A stretch of DNA of 64,000 nt from Jatrophihabitans sp. GAS493. GTDB lineage: Bacteria > Actinomycetota > Actinomycetes > Mycobacteriales > Jatrophihabitantaceae. This document shows positions 7,366 through 15,891 of the stretch, one piece after another; within the stretch, counting starts at the first letter, position 1, and each line of letters begins with the position of its first letter. The DNA lies in assembly GCF_900230215.1 (NCBI RefSeq), contig NZ_LT907982.1, forward strand, positions 2,046,001 to 2,110,000, in the 5' to 3' direction. Below the pieces are notes generated by a model that saw nothing but the letters and a program-made list of their open reading frames with translations, ran no database searches and was not told the origin of the DNA. A program made the position numbers and the translations under genes.

Positions 7366-9415
7366 TCCGGTGCCTGACGGTCGGCCGGAGGGTGCGCCGG
7401 ATGGTCTGCCCACCGGCCCGTCCGACCCGTCCGGCCCGTCAGGCCCGTCAGGGCTGCCCGATCTAGCGACGCTGGCGCGAATGGCCAATGAGCTCTTCGC
7501 GACCCCGCCCGGCGGTGGGGCACCGAGCCCATCCACCCTGCCGGCGGTGTCGGGCCAACCCTCCGGTCACTCATCGGCGTCATCCTCTGGTGTCGCGGGC
7601 GTCATTCCCGGCGATCTTCGCGGTTTGGGACCACAGGTCGGCCCCGGCGATTTCGGCTCGGCGCCCCAGTTCTCGCCGCCGCAGGGCACCTACCCGGGTG
7701 GCGGTTCGTCCGCCGGCTCAACCCCGTCGCCGGCGGCCAGTCCATCGATCGCGGACCTGCCCTCGTCGCTGGACGATTCACCGATGGGTCCGGCGGCGGT
7801 CGCCCCGACCTCCGGTCTCTCGGTCCCGCCGTTGACCGGTGTGCTGCCGGTCGTCGGTTCGATTCCACCGGTTGCGCGCCCGGTGCTAAACCAGGGCAGC
7901 GACTACTACTTCCTGGCCGAGGCACCTCCTCGGCCCTCCTTCGGCGTGCCGAACGAGAGTGAGCTGCGCAGCCTGCTCGCCGCCAGTGAGGCACCCCCCG
8001 CTGTCACGCCGTCGGGGGGATTGCCGCGTGACGCATCGCTGTCAGCCACCCGACCGCCGGCCGGGGGCGCGGCGACGCCAGCCGGAACCGGCATCGATGC
8101 CGCTCCTTCATCGGACCTGGCGCACTACTTCCTGCCGACGCCCGGACTCAAGCCCGCGCCCGGCCTCGCCCCGGATCCGCACCCGGCGTTTGACCTGCAC
8201 GCGGTGCGGCGCGACTTCCCGATCCTCTCCGAGCGCGTCAACGGCAAGCAATTGGTCTGGTTCGACAACGCGGCCACCACGCACAAGCCGAGAGCCGTGA
8301 TCGATCGCCTCGCCTACTTCTACGAGCACGAGAACTCGAACATCCATCGGGCGGCGCACGAGCTGGCGGCCCGGGCCACCGACGCCTACGAGTCGGCCCG
8401 CTCGACCGTAGCTCGCTTCATCGGCGCTGGCTCCGCCGAGGAGATCGTCTTCGTCCGGGGAACCACCGAGGCGATCAACCTGGTCGCCCAAACCTGGGGC
8501 CGGAAGAACCTCGGTGAGGGCGACGAGATCATCATCTCGCACCTTGAGCATCACGCGAACATCGTCCCCTGGCAGCTGCTGGCCGCGGAAAAAGGCTTTA
8601 AAATCAAGGTAATTCCGGTTGACGATGATGGTCAGCTGCTGCTCGGCGATTACCAGCGGCTACTCAACGAGCGGACCAAACTGGTCTCGGTCACTCAGGT
8701 GTCCAATGCCCTTGGCACGGTCACTCCCACCAAGGAGATCGTCGACCTCGCCCACCGCGCTGGTGCGCTGGTACTCGTCGACGGCGCCCAGTCCATCTCC
8801 CACATGCGCACCGACGTACAGCGATTAGACGCTGATTTCTTCGTATTCTCCGGGCACAAGATCTATGGACCGACCGGAATCGGCGTGCTTTACGGCAAGT
8901 CCGAGGTCCTCGAAGATATGCCGCCGTATCAGGGGGGCGGGAACATGATCGCCGACGTCACCCTGGAGCGCTCGGTATTTCAGCCGCCGCCTGGACGGTT
9001 CGAAGCGGGCACCGGCAACATCGCCGACGCCGTCGGACTCGGCGCCGCGCTGGACTATCTGAGCCGCCTCGGCATCGAAAATGTCGCGGCCTACGAACAC
9101 GATCTGCTGACCTACGCCACCGGGCGGATGAAGGAGGTCGCCGGTCTGCACCTGATCGGCACGGCCAAGGAGAAGGCCAGCGTGCTCTCCTTCGTCCTCG
9201 ACGGGTACAGCACGGTCGAGGTCGGAGACGCGCTGAGCAAGGAGGGGATTGCCGTGCGGTCCGGGCACCACTGCGCGCAGCCGATCCTGCGCCGCTTCGG
9301 CTTGGAGGCGACCGTGCGACCGTCGCTGGCGCTGTACAACACCTGCGCTGAGGTGGATCTGATGATCGATGTGCTGCATCGACTCGCCGGTGATCAGGGA
9401 CGCGGACGCCGCTAG
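7337..9415 (+). CDS. Encapsulin-cargo SufS-type cysteine desulfurase with long disordered N-terminal loading region
   Basis: 692 residues. About residues 285-692 form a type II cysteine desulfurase (PLP enzyme; L-cysteine to L-alanine plus enzyme persulfide). It has FDNAATTHKP, HRAAHELA, HLEHHANIVPW, the PLP lysine K508 in FSGHKIYGPTG, and the persulfide cysteine C646 in RSGHHCAQP. The first 285 residues are Pro/Gly/Ser-rich and predicted disordered, which is typical of family 2A encapsulin cargo and mediates encapsulation. Three hydrophobic islands stand out: about 40-55 (LPDLATLARMANELFA), 189-215 (DYYFLAE, ELRSLLA) and 260-267 (DLAHYFLP). The ATG overlaps the shell gene by 29 nt; GTG at 7370 is an alternative start. 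The product should sit inside the shell and generate stored or handled sulfur. No rhodanese or cysteine synthase is adjacent. Confidence 0.93.
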   Translation: MTTPPSTASSPVPDGRPEGAPDGLPTGPSDPSGPSGPSGLPDLATLARMANELFATPPGGGAPSPSTLPAVSGQPSGHSSASSSGVAGVIPGDLRGLGPQVGPGDFGSAPQFSPPQGTYPGGGSSAGSTPSPAASPSIADLPSSLDDSPMGPAAVAPTSGLSVPPLTGVLPVVGSIPPVARPVLNQGSDYYFLAEAPPRPSFGVPNESELRSLLAASEAPPAVTPSGGLPRDASLSATRPPAGGAATPAGTGIDAAPSSDLAHYFLPTPGLKPAPGLAPDPHPAFDLHAVRRDFPILSERVNGKQLVWFDNAATTHKPRAVIDRLAYFYEHENSNIHRAAHELAARATDAYESARSTVARFIGAGSAEEIVFVRGTTEAINLVAQTWGRKNLGEGDEIIISHLEHHANIVPWQLLAAEKGFKIKVIPVDDDGQLLLGDYQRLLNERTKLVSVTQVSNALGTVTPTKEIVDLAHRAGALVLVDGAQSISHMRTDVQRLDADFFVFSGHKIYGPTGIGVLYGKSEVLEDMPPYQGGGNMIADVTLERSVFQPPPGRFEAGTGNIADAVGLGAALDYLSRLGIENVAAYEHDLLTYATGRMKEVAGLHLIGTAKEKASVLSFVLDGYSTVEVGDALSKEGIAVRSGHHCAQPILRRFGLEATVRPSLALYNTCAEVDLMIDVLHRLAGDQGRGRR

Positions 9416-9486
9416 ATCGCCGCGCCGCCGACCGCTGAACCGGTGCCGGCTCTGTCGAGCTGGCCGGCGTGCGAAATGATGTTGTG

Positions 9487-10032
9487 ATGCAGATTCGCCG
9501 GGCGGTCGTCGCGGATGCCCTGGGCATCGCCGAACTGCACGTGAAGTCCTGGCAGGTCGGCTATTTGGGACTGATTCCGCAAACCTATCTGGACGGGTTG
9601 GAGCCGCAGCAGCGATTGCTGCGCTGGCAGACCTCGACCGAAGAGGCCTCCTGGCCGGACCGCGGCGTCCTGGTCGCCGAGGATGATGGCGGCGTCATCG
9701 TCGGGTTCGCCAACCTCTGCCCGACGCGCGACCCCGATGCGCGTGCGGATACCGGTGTCGGTGTCGGTGCCGGTTCGATCGGTGAGATCACCTCCTTCTA
9801 CGTGCTCCCCAGTACCTGGCGCCAGGGGATCGGACGGCGGCTGATGACGGCCAGCGTCGAGATGCTCGCCTACGCCGGGTACGCCGAGGCGACTCTATGG
9901 GTGACCGAGGGGAATGACCGGGCCATCGATTTCTACTCGGCCCTCGGATGGGTACCCGATGGCGCGGTGAAGGACGACGTGGTGGCTGGGGCGGCGATAC
10001 GGGATCTGCGATACCGGCATGCACTGCGCTGA
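9487..10032 (+). CDS. GNAT-family N-acetyltransferase
   Basis: The start at 9487 (MQIRRAVV) gives 181 residues; a start at 9469 would add six. The acetyl-CoA-binding motif A is clear (EITSFYVLPSTWRQGIGRRLM, with the Q-x-x-G-x-G/R pyrophosphate loop), followed by motif B (ATLWVTEGNDRAIDFYSALGW). The acceptor substrate cannot be read from sequence. It lies 71 bp after the encapsulin cargo gene on the same strand. Family 2A loci often carry a serine acetyltransferase, but this GNAT fold is unrelated to that hexapeptide-repeat enzyme. Confidence 0.85.
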   Translation: MQIRRAVVADALGIAELHVKSWQVGYLGLIPQTYLDGLEPQQRLLRWQTSTEEASWPDRGVLVAEDDGGVIVGFANLCPTRDPDARADTGVGVGAGSIGEITSFYVLPSTWRQGIGRRLMTASVEMLAYAGYAEATLWVTEGNDRAIDFYSALGWVPDGAVKDDVVAGAAIRDLRYRHALR

Positions 10033-10064
10033 CTGTGGATAGTCGACACTGACTGTGGATAGTC
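10029..10064. repeat. Two 16-bp tandem direct repeats
   Basis: The sequence CTGACTGTGGATAGTC occurs at 10029-10044 and 10049-10064, separated by four bases, directly after the GNAT stop. Its role is unknown; it may be a duplication or a binding site. Confidence 0.6.
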
Positions 10065-10196
10065 AACCAAAACTGTCGTAGCCATCCTGTAGGTTCGCGA
10101 CGAGGCAAGCTGTCGCGCTCGAGATGTTGGTGAATTGCCTTAGTTTTATTGACGATTCTATTTGCTATCGCCTGTCTGTTCGAGTAGTCTGAGGGA

Positions 10197-11531
10197 ATGG
10201 TTGAGGGGCCAGGAGCAGACGCGTCGGCACGGGTTGCCGGTCTCCTGCGTGCACTGGCGGTGGCCATGGACGAGGTGTTCCAGGCGCACTTGGAGTCGTT
10301 CGCTTCGGCTGAGTTGCTGGAGTTGGTACAGGGCTGGGAGGCACATTCCCGCCGGGCGGTCACGGTGGATCAGCTGCTCCTATCGACCCTGATGTCGCGT
10401 GGGGTGGCCGGAGAATACGGCTTCTCATCCCCTCAAGCTTTGCTGGCTGATCTGCTGCGGATCGACCCGCGGGAGGCCAAGGACCGGGTCCGGGCGGCCG
10501 AGGATCTTGGTCCACGGAGAGGACTGACCGGAGAAGAGTTGGAGCCGGTCTTCCCGCTGGTCGCCGCGGAGCAGAAGGCGGGCGTGATATCGGCGGCCCA
10601 TGCGAAAGTGATCGTCTCCACGCTAGACCGCTTGCGCCCGGACTTGGACTTCGAGCACGGAGCACGCGTCCAGGGCGAGCTGGTCGAGCAGGCTCGGTGG
10701 TTCAATCCGCGGGACTTGGCAAAGGTCGCGATGCGGATAGTTGCGCATCTGGACCCCGATGGAGCTGAACCCAGAGACGCCCAGCATCAGCGAGAGCGGT
10801 CGTTCACGCTCGGCAAGCGCTGCGATGGGATGTTCATCCCGACTGGGGCCTTGACGCCGGCCTGCGGAGCGTTGCTGGAGGCGGTCCTCGACTCGTTGTC
10901 CGCCCCAGCGCCTGCCGCCGACGGCCCCGGCGGTGTCCTGGAGCCGGATCGTCGTACCCCGGGGCAGCGTCGTCACGACGCGATCGAGGACGCCTCGCGG
11001 CGGTTATTGGCTGATGGAGGCTTACCGAGCAGTGGCGGGGTGGCGACGACGTTGCTGATCACGATGACTGAAGAGCAGTTCCGCACCCAGCAGGGTTATG
11101 CCACCACCACCCACAACGACCTGATCTCGATTCCGGAGGCCATGCGGCTGGCCGGGGAAGCCGAGGTCGTGTCGGTGGTGCTGAACGCTGAGGGTGGCGT
11201 TATCAGCCATGGACGGGAGCGCCGTCTAGCTTCACCCGGCCAACGGCTGGCGTTGTACGCGCGGGACCGCGGCTGCTGTTTCCCCGGATGCGAAATGCCA
11301 GTGCAGTGGACTCAGGTTCACCACCAGAAACCGTGGCAGTACGGCGGAGAGACCTCAATCCAGACAATGGCATTGCTCTGTGGGCACCACCATCGCACCT
11401 TCGAAGAACGGGGCTGGACGCTGCACATCGTCGACGGAGTGCCTTGGTGGACTCCGCCGAAGCATGTCGATCCGACCCAGAAACCAAGGCGAAACCGACA
11501 GCACCACCCTGCGACCATGGCACCGGTCTGA
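10197..11531 (+). CDS. DUF222 / HNH endonuclease domain protein (13E12-type)
   Basis: 444 residues. The N-terminal two thirds match the DUF222 family common and multi-copy in actinobacteria (REP13E12-like). The C-terminal part has an HNH nuclease fold: CCFPGCEMPVQWTQVHHQKP with the HH core, then MALLCGHHHRTFEERGW. Such proteins are often associated with mobile repeats, but their function is unproven. An A/T-rich stretch (10130-10190) upstream is unlike the surrounding GC-rich DNA and probably holds the promoter. Confidence 0.9.
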   Translation: MVEGPGADASARVAGLLRALAVAMDEVFQAHLESFASAELLELVQGWEAHSRRAVTVDQLLLSTLMSRGVAGEYGFSSPQALLADLLRIDPREAKDRVRAAEDLGPRRGLTGEELEPVFPLVAAEQKAGVISAAHAKVIVSTLDRLRPDLDFEHGARVQGELVEQARWFNPRDLAKVAMRIVAHLDPDGAEPRDAQHQRERSFTLGKRCDGMFIPTGALTPACGALLEAVLDSLSAPAPAADGPGGVLEPDRRTPGQRRHDAIEDASRRLLADGGLPSSGGVATTLLITMTEEQFRTQQGYATTTHNDLISIPEAMRLAGEAEVVSVVLNAEGGVISHGRERRLASPGQRLALYARDRGCCFPGCEMPVQWTQVHHQKPWQYGGETSIQTMALLCGHHHRTFEERGWTLHIVDGVPWWTPPKHVDPTQKPRRNRQHHPATMAPV

Positions 11532-11546
11532 GATGAGAGGGGCGGA

Positions 11547-12728
11547 TCAGCTGTGAATTACGGGCGATTCCGGAGCGCTCACGCCGAGCGCGCAGTTCAC
11601 CAGGCGGCACTCCGGGGTGAGCCGGATGCCGAAGCGCTCCTCGACTCCGTCGCGGATATGTCCGGCGAATCCCATCACCTCGGAGGTGGTGGCGTCCCCA
11701 CGATTGGTGATGACGAGCGCGTGCTTGGTCGAGAGCCGGACGCTGCCCCGACCCCACTCGGCGCCGTAGCCGGGGGCGAAACCGGCCCGCTCGATGAGCC
11801 AGCCGGCGGGCACCTTCGTCCCCTTCGGGTCCGGGAAACGCGGACTGCCGTCGGCCTGTGGGGGCACCTCCTGCAGTACCGGATTGAGGAAGAACGATCC
11901 GACGCCCCAGGTGTCGCTGTCGGCCGGGTCATAGATGGACCCGCGACGGCGCCGCTGCGACAGCACCACCTCGCGGACGTCGACCGGATCGGCGGTGCCG
12001 CCGACCTCGATGTCGAGCCGGCGCGCCACCTCGGCGAAGGTCATCGGTGCCGACTGCCGACTTCGGCGCAGTTCATAGGTGACACGCAGCAGCACAAAGC
12101 GATCGGTGTTCTTGAACGTCGACTGCCGGTGGCTGCCGAAGCCGCAGCGTTCGCTACCCCACTGGCTGATTTCGCCGCTGTCCCGATCGAGCAGCGTGAC
12201 CGAGGTCAGCACGTCCGAAGTATGGGCTCCGAACGCTCCGACGTTCTGCACCGGCGTGCCCCCGACCGAGCCGGGGATGCCCGAGAGCGCTTCCAGTCCG
12301 GAGAGTCCATCGGCGACCGTCAATGCCACCAGTTCGTCCCAGTTGACTCCGGCATCCGCGCTCACCGTTGTCCCCGAAATGTCGATACCGCTGGTCGCGA
12401 TCTTCACGGTGAGGCCGTCCCAGCCGGCGTCGCCGACAACCAGATTCGAGCCGCCGCCCATCACCAGCAGGGGCACTGCGTCAGTATCGGCCCGGCGCAC
12501 CAACTCGACCAGCTGCGCGGTCTCCGTGGCCATTGCGAAGTCGCGGCTCGCGCCACCTACCCGCATCGTCGTGAGTTCAGCAAAGGTCGGCGCCACAGGG
12601 AACCACGGTACCTGGGTGGCCGTCGCCCTCGGCTCGCTGCCCGGTTGCCCGGCCGGTTCGGCGGGCCGCCGACTGGCTCGGTCGCCGACTCGGTGGGGCG
12701 CCTCTGGCAGGATGGAGACATGACGCAT
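11547..12728 (-). CDS. murB: UDP-N-acetylmuramate dehydrogenase
   Basis: MurB reduces UDP-GlcNAc-enolpyruvate to UDP-MurNAc with NADPH in peptidoglycan synthesis. The FAD-binding motif GGGSNLVVGDAGWDG, the GIPGSVGGTPVQNVGAFG loop, the catalytic serine in WGVGSFFLNPV and the final glutamate in LTPECRLVN are all present. The protein is of the shorter type I class. The 393-residue frame starts at 12728, which would overlap the divergent hemerythrin gene. The real start may be a GTG near 12600 (before VAPTFAELTTMRVGG), giving a normal length near 350. Confidence 0.92.
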   Translation of the reverse strand: MRHVSILPEAPHRVGDRASRRPAEPAGQPGSEPRATATQVPWFPVAPTFAELTTMRVGGASRDFAMATETAQLVELVRRADTDAVPLLVMGGGSNLVVGDAGWDGLTVKIATSGIDISGTTVSADAGVNWDELVALTVADGLSGLEALSGIPGSVGGTPVQNVGAFGAHTSDVLTSVTLLDRDSGEISQWGSERCGFGSHRQSTFKNTDRFVLLRVTYELRRSRQSAPMTFAEVARRLDIEVGGTADPVDVREVVLSQRRRRGSIYDPADSDTWGVGSFFLNPVLQEVPPQADGSPRFPDPKGTKVPAGWLIERAGFAPGYGAEWGRGSVRLSTKHALVITNRGDATTSEVMGFAGHIRDGVEERFGIRLTPECRLVNCALGVSAPESPVIHS

Positions 12729-13355
12729 TCGGATGGTCAGACGATCCTCGACGTGCTCGCCGGTGACTCACGCAGCATCACCGCGCTGGCCAGCAAACTA
12801 GCCGCTACGACCGACCCGTTCGACGAGAACGTGGAGACGGTCCAGCTGGTGCGCGAGATCGTGCAGACCCACGTGGCGGCCGAGCAGTACCTCCACCCGC
12901 TCATCCGCAAGGCGCTGCCTGACGGCGAGTCGCTGGCCCATCAGCAGTTCGCCGAGCACCGCTCCATGGAAGAGGTGCTGCGCAACCTCGAGGACGTCGA
13001 CCCCAACACCGACCGGTTCAAGACGCTGCTGGCCGAGGTCCGCGACAAATGGAGCGCGAACGCTGACTATCTCGAGCGGGAGATCTTCCCGGTGCTGCAC
13101 GAGAAGGCCGACTGGGCCGAGCTCATCGAACTGGCCGACTCCGCCGTCGGGGCGGAGAATCTGGGCCCGACGCGGCCGCGCTCGGTGGCCGTCGAGCAGC
13201 ACGCGACCAGCGTTCTGCTCAGCCTCTCCCAGGGCTACATCGATCGCACCATCGACGCCTACACCCACCGTGGTCACGCCGGCACCGACGAGATCGAGGC
13301 CCGGCTGAGGGCCGGTCGCTACGACGACACTGAGCCGGCCGGCACCGAAGGCTGA
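12720..13355 (+). CDS. Hemerythrin HHE cation-binding domain protein
   Basis: ATG at 12720 with GGAG upstream; 211 residues. Its helical bundle carries metal-ligand-type residues in HVAAEQYLHPLIRK, HQQFAEHRSMEEVL and EREIFPVLHEKA, the pattern of HHE-family di-iron proteins that sense or store O2 or NO. It is divergent from murB, with overlapping 5' regions. The longer frame extending back to 11553 is an antisense shadow of murB. Confidence 0.85.
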   Translation: MTHSDGQTILDVLAGDSRSITALASKLAATTDPFDENVETVQLVREIVQTHVAAEQYLHPLIRKALPDGESLAHQQFAEHRSMEEVLRNLEDVDPNTDRFKTLLAEVRDKWSANADYLEREIFPVLHEKADWAELIELADSAVGAENLGPTRPRSVAVEQHATSVLLSLSQGYIDRTIDAYTHRGHAGTDEIEARLRAGRYDDTEPAGTEG

Positions 13356-13432
13356 GACGCCAGTCGGGGGAGCGCAGCGCCACACCGGAGGGACGTTCCG
13401 CTGGGGTCTTACTTGCCAGTAGGCTCTGGCGA

Positions 13433-13945
13433 ATGGGTGTGTACCGAATTCGCTGGTCCTATGCGATAGGCACCTCTCTGACCGCCCCGGTGATCGTGGG
13501 GCTCGTCATCGTGCTCGTACTCCGCCCGTTCGTGCTCGGCTTCACCGTCGCGGTGATTCTGGGCGCGGTTAACGCCGGCATCACCGTGCGGCGGATGCGT
13601 CGCCGCTGGATGTCGGTCGACGAGGTGGGAATCCAGGTACAGCGTGACAAATACGGACTGAAGGTCCCGTGGGACGCGATCCAGAGTGTGCGTCGCCGGC
13701 GCCTGCAGGGCTTCCTTCAAGTGGACGAGTTCGTCCTCTCGCACAGTGAGATCGTGCCCCGCGACAGCCACGGTCACGACGTGGCGCCGCCGAAGAACCT
13801 CGGAGAGAACCCCGAGTCAACCGAGCGGATTCAGGTCAGCGTCTATGACAAGAACTGGCGCCACGGGGTCATCGGGGAGACGCTGCGCTCGCGCGGTGTG
13901 CCGCTCGGAGCCGCAGCCGCCGCACCTCATCACGAGAGTCACTGA
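13433..13945 (+). CDS. Membrane protein with PH-like domain
   Basis: 170 residues with two closely spaced N-terminal transmembrane helices (about 15-48). A cytoplasmic segment starting SVDEVGIQVQRDKYGLKVPW follows, typical of actinobacterial bacterial-PH-domain membrane proteins. A TAGGCT hexamer ends 7 bp before the ATG and there is no ribosome site, so the mRNA may be leaderless. Specific function unknown. Confidence 0.75.
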   Translation: MGVYRIRWSYAIGTSLTAPVIVGLVIVLVLRPFVLGFTVAVILGAVNAGITVRRMRRRWMSVDEVGIQVQRDKYGLKVPWDAIQSVRRRRLQGFLQVDEFVLSHSEIVPRDSHGHDVAPPKNLGENPESTERIQVSVYDKNWRHGVIGETLRSRGVPLGAAAAAPHHESH

Positions 13946-13993
13946 ACCAGCGATAGAGTCGCCGCTGGAACGCCGCTGGAACAGGAGGATCGC

Positions 13994-14767
13994 ATGCCGT
14001 CATCGCGTCACGCCACCCGCAGCGGCCCACTGACCACGTCTGTGGCGCTACTAGTGGCACTGATGATCACGCTGACGGGCTGCTCGAGTAAGGGCACGGC
14101 TACCGCGGTGGCCACCACTAGCAACCCCGGCCTCGCGGCAACTCCTACCGCGAGCACGGCGGCAACCAGCCCGGCCAACTCCGCTACCACCTCCGCCGCC
14201 ACCACCTCCGCGGCCAGCGGTTCGGCCGCGACGAGTTCCCCCGCATCGACCCACCCGGTCAAGGCCGTCCGCACGCTGACCGTCGCCGGAGCATCGGGGC
14301 GGAAGTATCCGATCACGATCTGGGGCGAGGACAAGATCTCGACCTGTCACGATCACGCCTACGGTGCGCCGATGATCGCGTTCCTGATCAGTCACCCCTG
14401 CGGCGGTGCGAACCGGCTGCTCTTCACCACGAAGGTAAATGGAGCGGGGCGCACCATCGCCGTCTCGCTCATTGAGACGTCGTTCGCCGGCTCGTCTCCC
14501 GATAAGCCGTACGACAACGCAAACGCCTTCCAGACCCTGGTCAGCAAGGACGGAACCGGGAACATCAACGACTTGCTGCGGGAGGGCTACCGGCTGCCGG
14601 ACGGGACGTCCCGGATACCCACCCCCGACGCCTTCACGGCGCTGGGTCAGGACGCCGGCGTCTGGGTCTACGACCTCTGGTACACGACCGGGCGGACGCC
14701 GAACAACGCGCCGGAACTGATCCTGCTCGCCCAGGATCTCTTCCTGCAGCCCATCAGCACCGGCTGA
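13994..14767 (+). CDS. Secreted lipoprotein
   Basis: The 257-residue protein has an AGGAGG ribosome site, an N-terminal signal with lipobox LTGC (cysteine about residue 30), and then a long Ala/Thr/Ser-rich linker (about 31-95). A globular domain with no family I recognise follows, containing two Cys-containing stretches (STCHDHAYG and SHPCGG) and TLTVAGASGRKYPITIWGE. It is expected to be anchored on the outer face of the cytoplasmic membrane. Confidence 0.8.
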   Translation: MPSSRHATRSGPLTTSVALLVALMITLTGCSSKGTATAVATTSNPGLAATPTASTAATSPANSATTSAATTSAASGSAATSSPASTHPVKAVRTLTVAGASGRKYPITIWGEDKISTCHDHAYGAPMIAFLISHPCGGANRLLFTTKVNGAGRTIAVSLIETSFAGSSPDKPYDNANAFQTLVSKDGTGNINDLLREGYRLPDGTSRIPTPDAFTALGQDAGVWVYDLWYTTGRTPNNAPELILLAQDLFLQPISTG

Positions 14768-14801
14768 TCGGCCGAGCGCCCTCGGCGGCCACGGAGCTGG
14801 A

Positions 14802-15797
14802 TCAGGTATGCGTACAGGCGATCTGCAGCGTGCCGCCGTTGATCCCGAGATAGGTCAGCGCCAGGTTCTCCGAGCCGTCCGCATTGGTCAGGGTCCGGAG
14901 AATCTTTGTGTTTATCAGCGAGTCGCTCCACCCCGCCGCCTCTAGTTGAGCCACGTAGCCGTCGACCTGGTCCTGCGTGACGCCGGTGTAGGTCGCGGTG
15001 GTGAGTGAGGCGCCGCCGAGGGTACGGGTCTGGACGCCGGAAGAATGGCCGAAGGTCGGTAACGGTAGGTCGGCCGGGGCGCCGCCGTTGGTCGCCGGGG
15101 GGAGCGACGGCACGAGGCCGGACGGGAGCGAGCCCGACGGGAGCGAGCCCGACGGGAGTGAACCTGATGGCAGGCTGCCTGAGGGGAGTGATCCGGACGG
15201 GAACGAGCCGTTCAGTCCGGGGATGTTGAGTGGGCTGGAGTTGCCGGCGTCCGTGGAGTGCGACTTGTGGCGCAGCGCGGCGGTGAGGCCGACCCCGCCG
15301 ATAACCAACAGGAGCGCCGCGACCAGGCCAAGAACCAGACCCGTCCGCCGACGGCCGCTACCCGTTGGGCCGCTACCGCCTGCTGGCGGCTGCCCCGGAA
15401 TGCCATATCCGGGCTGAGGATTGGCGTCGGGCTGCTGGTAACCGCCGCCGCCACCCGCCGGCCCCTGGTACTGCGGCAGCGTCTCGGTGGGGGCGTAGAC
15501 CGGCGGCAGGTACTGGGTGTCGGAGTGCCGTCCGCCCGGATTCGGGTTGGCATAGGGATCGGCATGGGGATCGCCGTACGGATCGCTGTAAGGGTCCTGC
15601 TGGTAGCCGTTGGGCGGATACAGCGGCTGGGTGTACTGGCCGGATTCCCCAAATTGGGCTGGCTGGCCGTACGGCGTCGGCTGAACGACCTGGGGTGGCT
15701 GGCCGTACGGCGCCGGCTGGCCGTATGGCTGATACGGCAGCTGCGTCGTCACGTCGTTCGGGTCGTGCGGCTGCCAGTCACCCTGCTCGTCTGTCAT
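14802..15797 (-). CDS. Single-pass membrane protein with Tyr/Pro/Gln-rich head and SLPSG repeat stalk
   Basis: The start chosen is ATG at 15797, preceded by GAGGCAGG; the longer frame to 15833 has no ribosome site. A cytoplasmic low-complexity region rich in YGQP, DPY and GQP is followed by one transmembrane helix (GLVLGLVAALLLVIGGVGLT). An extracellular stalk of about seven SLPSG-type pentapeptides (15110-15200) and a roughly 110-residue C-terminal domain complete it. The build is common among actinobacterial cell-surface proteins. Function unknown. Confidence 0.8.
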   Translation of the reverse strand: MTDEQGDWQPHDPNDVTTQLPYQPYGQPAPYGQPPQVVQPTPYGQPAQFGESGQYTQPLYPPNGYQQDPYSDPYGDPHADPYANPNPGGRHSDTQYLPPVYAPTETLPQYQGPAGGGGGYQQPDANPQPGYGIPGQPPAGGSGPTGSGRRRTGLVLGLVAALLLVIGGVGLTAALRHKSHSTDAGNSSPLNIPGLNGSFPSGSLPSGSLPSGSLPSGSLPSGSLPSGLVPSLPPATNGGAPADLPLPTFGHSSGVQTRTLGGASLTTATYTGVTQDQVDGYVAQLEAAGWSDSLINTKILRTLTNADGSENLALTYLGINGGTLQIACTHT

Positions 15798-15891
15798 CCT
15801 GCCTCGTTCGCTCTGGTGGCTCGCACCGTACACGGCCTAGCTGGGTACGGCGGTTGGGAACAGCTGCTGGGAACACCGGCTGGGTGCGCCG

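Noticed and set aside
7400-7450. Collagen-like Gly-Pro-Ser repeat in the desulfurase extension
   Set aside because: Only a few GPSGPSG units; part of a general disordered tether rather than a collagen domain.
11553-12719. Long plus-strand open frame running into the hemerythrin gene
   Set aside because: It is the antisense of murB, which has all its catalytic motifs; only the part from ATG 12720 is coding.
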